From Flavobacterium sp. (lineage in GTDB: Bacteria > Bacteroidota > Bacteroidia > Flavobacteriales > Flavobacteriaceae): DNA of 38,229 nucleotides. The translations under genes and the position numbers were made by a program. Positions 34,125-38,229 of the stretch are shown one piece after another; position 1 is the stretch's first letter, and the number at the start of each line of letters is the position of its first letter. The notes under the pieces were generated by a model that was not told where the DNA came from, did not search any database, and saw nothing but the letters and a program-made list of their open reading frames with translations. The stretch covers positions 1 through 38,229 of the forward strand of contig NZ_JANJUQ010000043.1 of assembly GCF_024710485.1 (NCBI RefSeq). Direction: 5' to 3'.

Positions 34125-36257
34125 ATGAACCGTAAGATTATCCTTTTCCTCAGCTTGTTTATGATATTGTCTGTGCAAGCGCAAAAGAAAAAAATAACAT
34201 TAGAAGAAGCCGTATTGCAACAAGGTCGTGCCTTTAGAGCCGATGGTTTAACCGGTTTTCAATGGATACCAAACACCAATAAATACGTGTTTTATACCGA
34301 TGCTTGGACCAAAATGAAATTGGCTTCCACTACCAATGATGCTGCAGTCGAATTGGTTTCTTTAACCGACATCAATACCGCTTTGGGCACCAAATTGAGA
34401 AACTTCTTTGGCTTGCAATGGATAGACGCCAACACTTTTATGGTGACTGAAAACGGTAAATATTACCAATACAATCTATCTGCCAAAACCGGAAAGCAAA
34501 CAGTTCAAGCACCGGAAACAGCTGAAAATACGACTTTCGACAGCAACAAAGTCAACTTAGCTTTTACCGAAGGTAATAACTTATACTTCATCAACAGCAA
34601 AGGTGAGAAAGTAACGGTAACCAACGAAACCAATAAAGGTATCGTATCCGGACAATCGATAGCGCGCAACGAATTCGGCATCAGCGGTGGTATTTTCTGG
34701 TCACCTAAATCCAGCTATTTGGCTTTCTACCAAAAAGACGAAACCGAAGTAGCCGATTATCCTTTGTTAGACATCACCGAAACACCGGGCAAATTGGTCA
34801 ACATCAAATACCCGATGATTGGGCAAAAAAGCGAAAAACCACGCGTTGGGATTTACAATGTAGCCACCGGTAAAACGGTTTTCATTGCGCCTCGTGGTAA
34901 CCAAGACGATTACTTAACCAATCTTTCTTGGACTCCGGACGAGAAATATGTTTTGATAGCCGAATTGAATCGCGGTCAAAACGACATGAGTTTGAACCTA
35001 TACGATGCCAACAGCGGCGCCTTTATCAGAACCATTTTAAACGAAAAAAATCCACGTTGGGTAGAACCGGAACACGAAGCCTTTTTCCCGAATGCCAAAT
35101 CAAATAACTTTGTTTGGTTCAGCGAAAAAGACGGTTTCCAAAACTTGTATTACTACACTTTAGAAGGTAAATTGATTAAGCAGTTGACCAATAACCAGTT
35201 TGTAACTCGTGATATCATCGGTACCAACACTGCCGGAACCGAAATTTATTTTAAAGCTACAGGACCCAACCCGACCAATATGTTGGTGTATAAAGTCGAC
35301 TTAAAAGGCAAGCAAACTTTAATTACCAAAGACCAGGGTGTACACAATGTAATTCCGAGTGCTGATGGAAATTGGTTCTTTGACGAATTTTCCAACCATG
35401 ATACACCATCAAAATCATTACTGTACGATAAAAACCTTAAAGCTAAAACGCTTTTAGTAAGCCCGAATAAATTCGAAGGCTACGAAATCGGAACAGCCGA
35501 TATCAAAACCATCAAGTCAGCCGATGGTACCACCGATTTATATACGCGTTTAATCAAACCAAGTAATTTCGATCCAACGAAAAAATACCCGGTTTTAGTG
35601 TATGTTTACGGCGGTCCGCATGCTCAAATGATTACCAATTCTTTCCTTGACGGCGCCAATTTATGGATGTATTGGATGGCGGAACAAGGCTATTTAGTAT
35701 TTACGGTAGACAACAGAGGTTCGGACAACCGCGGTTTTGCTTTCGAAAGTATCATCCATGCCAATTTAGGAAACAACGAAATGGAAGACCAACTTAAAGG
35801 CGTAGAATACTTAAAATCATTGCCTTATGTAGATGGCAATCGCTTGGCGGTTCACGGTTGGAGTTACGGTGGATTCATGACCACTTCTTTAATGCTTCGC
35901 AAACCTGATACCTTTAAAGTAGGCGTTGCCGGCGGTCCGGTAATCGACTGGAAATGGTACGAAGTAATGTACGGCGAGCGCTATATGGATACTCCGGCAG
36001 AAAACGCCAAAGGTTTTGAAGAAAACACCGTGTACAATTACGTGAAAAACTTAAAAGGTAAATTATTGCTCATTCACGGCACCAGCGATGATGTAGTGGT
36101 AGAACAACACAATTTGTCCTTAGTGAAAAAGTTTGTAGAAGCCGGTAAACAGGTAGATTATTTCCCTTACCCAATGCACAAACACAACGTAACCGGTAAA
36201 GACCGAGTGCATTTGATTCAAAAAGTATTGAACTACGTGATTGAGAATAATAAATAA
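34125..36257 (+). CDS. Secreted S9B dipeptidyl-peptidase IV-type serine peptidase
   Basis: A 710-residue protein with a signal peptide (MNRKIILFLSLFMILSVQAQ), an N-terminal eight-bladed DPPIV beta-propeller (about residues 80-450) and a C-terminal alpha/beta-hydrolase domain. The triad is Ser580 (HGWSYGGFM), Asp655/656 (GTSDDVV) and a His in PMHKHNV (residue 685 or 687). Such enzymes remove Xaa-Pro dipeptides. The propeller's Glu-Glu substrate-anchoring motif of strict DPP-IV could not be placed surely, so the exact specificity stays open. Periplasmic or cell-surface. It stands alone between two terminators. Confidence 0.95.
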   Translation: MNRKIILFLSLFMILSVQAQKKKITLEEAVLQQGRAFRADGLTGFQWIPNTNKYVFYTDAWTKMKLASTTNDAAVELVSLTDINTALGTKLRNFFGLQWIDANTFMVTENGKYYQYNLSAKTGKQTVQAPETAENTTFDSNKVNLAFTEGNNLYFINSKGEKVTVTNETNKGIVSGQSIARNEFGISGGIFWSPKSSYLAFYQKDETEVADYPLLDITETPGKLVNIKYPMIGQKSEKPRVGIYNVATGKTVFIAPRGNQDDYLTNLSWTPDEKYVLIAELNRGQNDMSLNLYDANSGAFIRTILNEKNPRWVEPEHEAFFPNAKSNNFVWFSEKDGFQNLYYYTLEGKLIKQLTNNQFVTRDIIGTNTAGTEIYFKATGPNPTNMLVYKVDLKGKQTLITKDQGVHNVIPSADGNWFFDEFSNHDTPSKSLLYDKNLKAKTLLVSPNKFEGYEIGTADIKTIKSADGTTDLYTRLIKPSNFDPTKKYPVLVYVYGGPHAQMITNSFLDGANLWMYWMAEQGYLVFTVDNRGSDNRGFAFESIIHANLGNNEMEDQLKGVEYLKSLPYVDGNRLAVHGWSYGGFMTTSLMLRKPDTFKVGVAGGPVIDWKWYEVMYGERYMDTPAENAKGFEENTVYNYVKNLKGKLLLIHGTSDDVVVEQHNLSLVKKFVEAGKQVDYFPYPMHKHNVTGKDRVHLIQKVLNYVIENNK

Positions 36258-36270
36258 TATCAGAAGCTAA

Positions 36271-36374
36271 TCCCGCTATACGTTACAATCTTTTTATTGT
36301 TTTGTCACCCTGAGTGCAGTCGAAGGGCTTTTCATCTAAACAATAAAAAGGATTTCCACTACTATCGGGGCTAA
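36271..36374. repeat. Intergenic repeat element, copy B, with a nested repeat
   Basis: The outer ends are TCCCGCTATACGTTAC and CCACTACTATCGGGGCTA, matching copy A at 30700-30743. Inside is a 16-bp stem (36287-36302 with 36338-36354, one bulged base). Its 35-base loop holds the second, different repeat at 36303-36337. Confidence 0.65.
36303..36337. repeat. CACCCTGAG...GTCGAAGGG-type intergenic repeat
   Basis: The stretch contains CACCCTGAGTGCAGTCGAAG, which resembles an intergenic repeat I know from many Bacteroidetes genomes. It forms exactly the loop of the surrounding hairpin. Confidence 0.5.
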
Positions 36375-36376
36375 AA

Positions 36377-36416
36377 AAATCCCAAATTCCGACACAAGTG
36401 TTGGAATTTGGGATTT
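36377..36416. terminator. Bidirectional terminator with 19-bp stem
   Basis: The left arm 36377-36395 (AAATCCCAAATTCCGACAC) pairs with 36398-36416 through one G-T wobble, with a 2-base gap at the tip. A-rich and T-rich ends serve both the converging peptidase gene and the leftward gene ending at 36438. Confidence 0.85.
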
Positions 36417-36437
36417 CATCTTTTAAAACGTTTACCG

Positions 36438-37697
36438 TTAGGTTTTCTGTGGTTTCTTACGCGCCGCCGGGAACAACACATTGTTCAAAATCAAGCGAAA
36501 ACCGGGGGAAGTTGGATGCAAGTCTAAAACTGTTGGCGCATCACCTACTCTATGCTGGTAATCTTCAGGATCGTGACCACCGTAAAAGGTGAAGAATCCT
36601 TTTCCTTTTTGACCATGAATGTAACGGGCTTCATCGTTGAGCTCGTTCTTGCCTAAAATTAAAACATTCGATTTAATCAACTCGCTGTCGAATGCCGTGG
36701 TTTGTCCCATAAAACCTTTCACCAACTGCGTGTGGTTTTGACACAACATACTCGGAATCACATCCCATTTGGCAGAGAATTCCATTAAACTGAAATAATC
36801 CTTTTCAAAAGGAATACGGCGTTTCTCTGTCATGTCTATATCGGAAAACTCATATTGTTCCGGTTTTCTGACGAGGATAAAATTCTTAAATGCAAAAGTT
36901 TTATTGTAATCAATTTGCGCTTGGTAGTTGGCATCGCTGTTATCGCCATCAAACATGGGCTCACAAATATCTACTCCTTCAGCCGAAAGCGCAATGTCAA
37001 AACTATCCGTAGCCGAACACATCGCAAACATAAAACCACCGCCAATCACAAAGTCGCGTATTTTTTTGGCTACGGCCAATTTCTCTTGAGATACTTTGCT
37101 GAAACCCAATTTCGCAGCTAAAGCTTCAGCCTCTTTCTTTTGCTCAATGTACCAAGGCGCATTGCGATAGGCTCCGTAAAATTTGCCGTACTGACCGGTA
37201 AAATCCTCGTGATGCAAATGCAACCAATCGTATAGAATAAGTTGGTCATTCAATACTTCTTCATCATAAACCACTTTAAACGGGATTTCGGCATAAGTCA
37301 GTACCATAGTAACGGCATCATCCCATGGTTGTTTGCCCGGAGGAGAATACACCGCAATCTTTGGCGCTTTCTCTAAAACTACCGTTTCCATATTTTGTGA
37401 CGGACTGGAAATATCGTCTAAAATCGACTGCATTTCGGCATCGGAAACTACCTCAAAACTCACCCCTCGAATTTGACACTCTTTGCGAATTTCAGGTACA
37501 TCGGGCAACAAAAACGAACCGCCGCGATAGTTGAGCAACCAACTCGCTTTGTATTGCTTGTCGAGTGCCCAATAGGTTATACCGTAAGCTTTAAGATGGT
37601 TTTTCTGTGCCACTTCATCCATGGGCAACAATAAAAAATTGGCCTTAGCGGAAAAGGACAGTAATAGGAAGAAAATGTAAAGTGACTTTTTAAACAT
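36438..37697 (-). CDS. Secreted protein of the family often labelled 'asparagine synthetase B'
   Basis: A 419-residue protein with a signal peptide (MFKKSLYIFFLLLSFSAKA), so it is exported. I recall close relatives in Flavobacterium annotated as asparagine synthetase B, but no N-terminal Cys glutaminase or ATP-pyrophosphatase SGGxDS motif is seen, so that name is not supported. Visible features are APKIAVYSPPGKQPWDD, YDWLHLHHEDF, a nucleophile-elbow-like GGGFMFAMCSATDSFD (with Cys) and the C-terminal FFTFYGGHDPEDYQH and HPTSPGFRLILNNVLFPA. These suggest a flavodoxin-like/class I amidotransferase-like fold. The real function is unknown. Confidence 0.82.
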   Translation of the reverse strand: MFKKSLYIFFLLLSFSAKANFLLLPMDEVAQKNHLKAYGITYWALDKQYKASWLLNYRGGSFLLPDVPEIRKECQIRGVSFEVVSDAEMQSILDDISSPSQNMETVVLEKAPKIAVYSPPGKQPWDDAVTMVLTYAEIPFKVVYDEEVLNDQLILYDWLHLHHEDFTGQYGKFYGAYRNAPWYIEQKKEAEALAAKLGFSKVSQEKLAVAKKIRDFVIGGGFMFAMCSATDSFDIALSAEGVDICEPMFDGDNSDANYQAQIDYNKTFAFKNFILVRKPEQYEFSDIDMTEKRRIPFEKDYFSLMEFSAKWDVIPSMLCQNHTQLVKGFMGQTTAFDSELIKSNVLILGKNELNDEARYIHGQKGKGFFTFYGGHDPEDYQHRVGDAPTVLDLHPTSPGFRLILNNVLFPAARKKPQKT

Positions 37698-37748
37698 TCA
37701 AAGCAATATTTTACCCAAAGATAACCCATTTTCTGTGAAAATAATCAT

Positions 37749-37774
37749 AAAAAAATCCCGACTGAATCGGGATT
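37749..37774 (-). terminator. Terminator after dnaB
   Basis: On the minus strand an 8-bp stem AATCCCGA/TCGGGATT with a 5-base loop is followed by a T-tract. It separates dnaB from the secreted-protein gene downstream. Confidence 0.88.
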
Positions 37775-37780
37775 ATTATT

Positions 37781-38229
37781 TTAAAACGGCACGTCACTGT
37801 CGTCGTCATCTCGGTTGATGTTGCTACCAAAAGCCTCATTGGGTGACGGTAAATTCTTGGTGAAAAACGGGTTGTCATCACTGTTCATACGCGATGGCAA
37901 ATCGTCAAAACTACTGCCGTATTCTTCAAGGTTGTCAAATTTACCCAAACTACCAATGAATTTCAGACGGATATTTTCAAGGGAACCGTTACGGTGTTTA
38001 GCGATAATAAATTCGGCTTGACCGGCGGTTGGCGATTGTTCTTCGTCGTCCCATTCGTCTATTTTGTAGTATTCAGGGCGGTAGATAAATGAAACGATAT
38101 CCGCATCTTGCTCAATCGCACCCGATTCACGCAAATCCGACAACAATGGTCTTTTGCTGGAACCACGCGTTTCTACAGCACGGGAAAGCTGTGATAAGGC
38201 AATTACCGGGACTTCTAACTCTTTGGCCA
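37781..38229 (-). CDS. dnaB: Replicative DNA helicase DnaB, C-terminal part (5' end outside window)
   Basis: The frame is open to the window edge and encodes about 149 C-terminal residues of DnaB. It reads [20 protein letters not shown] then [23 protein letters not shown], the conserved RecA-like core with the motif-3 Gln and the arginine-finger region, followed by a stretch with [25 protein letters not shown] and an acidic tail ending DDDDSDVPF. DnaB is the ring helicase that opens the replication fork. No intein is seen in the visible part. The N-terminal domain and Walker A lie beyond the window. Confidence 0.97.
   Translation of the reverse strand, partial: AKELEVPVIALSQLSRAVETRGSSKRPLLSDLRESGAIEQDADIVSFIYRPEYYKIDEWDDEEQSPTAGQAEFIIAKHRNGSLENIRLKFIGSLGKFDNLEEYGSSFDDLPSRMNSDDNPFFTKNLPSPNEAFGSNINRDDDDSDVPF

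Overview
The window looks like a chromosomal segment of a member of the Flavobacteriaceae, most likely Flavobacterium or a close relative. The evidence is AT-rich DNA, a giant secreted protein with a type IX secretion (T9SS) gliding-type C-terminal domain, a menaquinone gene set (menA, menB, menC), LpxK for lipid A, almost no Shine-Dalgarno sequences, and promoter-like TAnnTTTG boxes of the Bacteroidetes type. No transposase, phage gene, CRISPR array, tRNA or rRNA is visible. This is mainly housekeeping chromosome with a few accessory genes. No gene-free stretch reaches 300 bases; the longest gaps are 30673-30920 and 36258-36437, and both hold a small intergenic repeat.

Layout. 1-5776: the 3' part of a giant surface protein. 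5814-7538: a leftward M28-type peptidase followed by a DUF1801 gene. 7625-10728: a rightward group of six-TM protein, winged-helix regulator, COQ4-like protein, three-TM protein and CreD. Identical 24-bp sequences containing an inverted repeat precede its first and third genes. 10822-17674: a leftward run of menB, two bacterial-PH membrane proteins, menA, an MBL-fold hydrolase, a TPR protein and menC. 17801-18892: secreted C1 peptidase. 18922-21158: divergent extradiol dioxygenase and MFS transporter sharing a palindromic intergenic region. 21247-25422: lipA, a GAPDH gene and a TPR hybrid histidine kinase. 25419-27222: leftward lpxK and purine nucleoside phosphorylase, overlapping. 27334-30672: secreted unknown, NIF3-like protein, zinc-ribbon-family coiled-coil protein and alpha/beta hydrolase. 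30921-36257: cyanophycin synthetase, a DUF1569/DinB-like protein and a DPP-IV-type peptidase. 36438-38229: a leftward secreted protein of the family often labelled asparagine synthetase B, then the 3' end of dnaB.

How the genes fit together. The men run makes the respiratory quinone. LipA supplies lipoyl groups to 2-oxoacid dehydrogenases and GAPDH serves central carbon metabolism. LpxK, CreD, the PH-domain proteins and the T9SS cargo concern the envelope. Cyanophycin synthetase suggests nitrogen storage as an Asp/Arg polymer, but no cyanophycinase lies in the window. The best candidate for an under-described system is the 7.6-10.7 kb group: a small winged-helix regulator, two copies of a TACTTTG-N5-CAAAGTA operator candidate, a COQ4-like protein in a menaquinone organism, and CreD.
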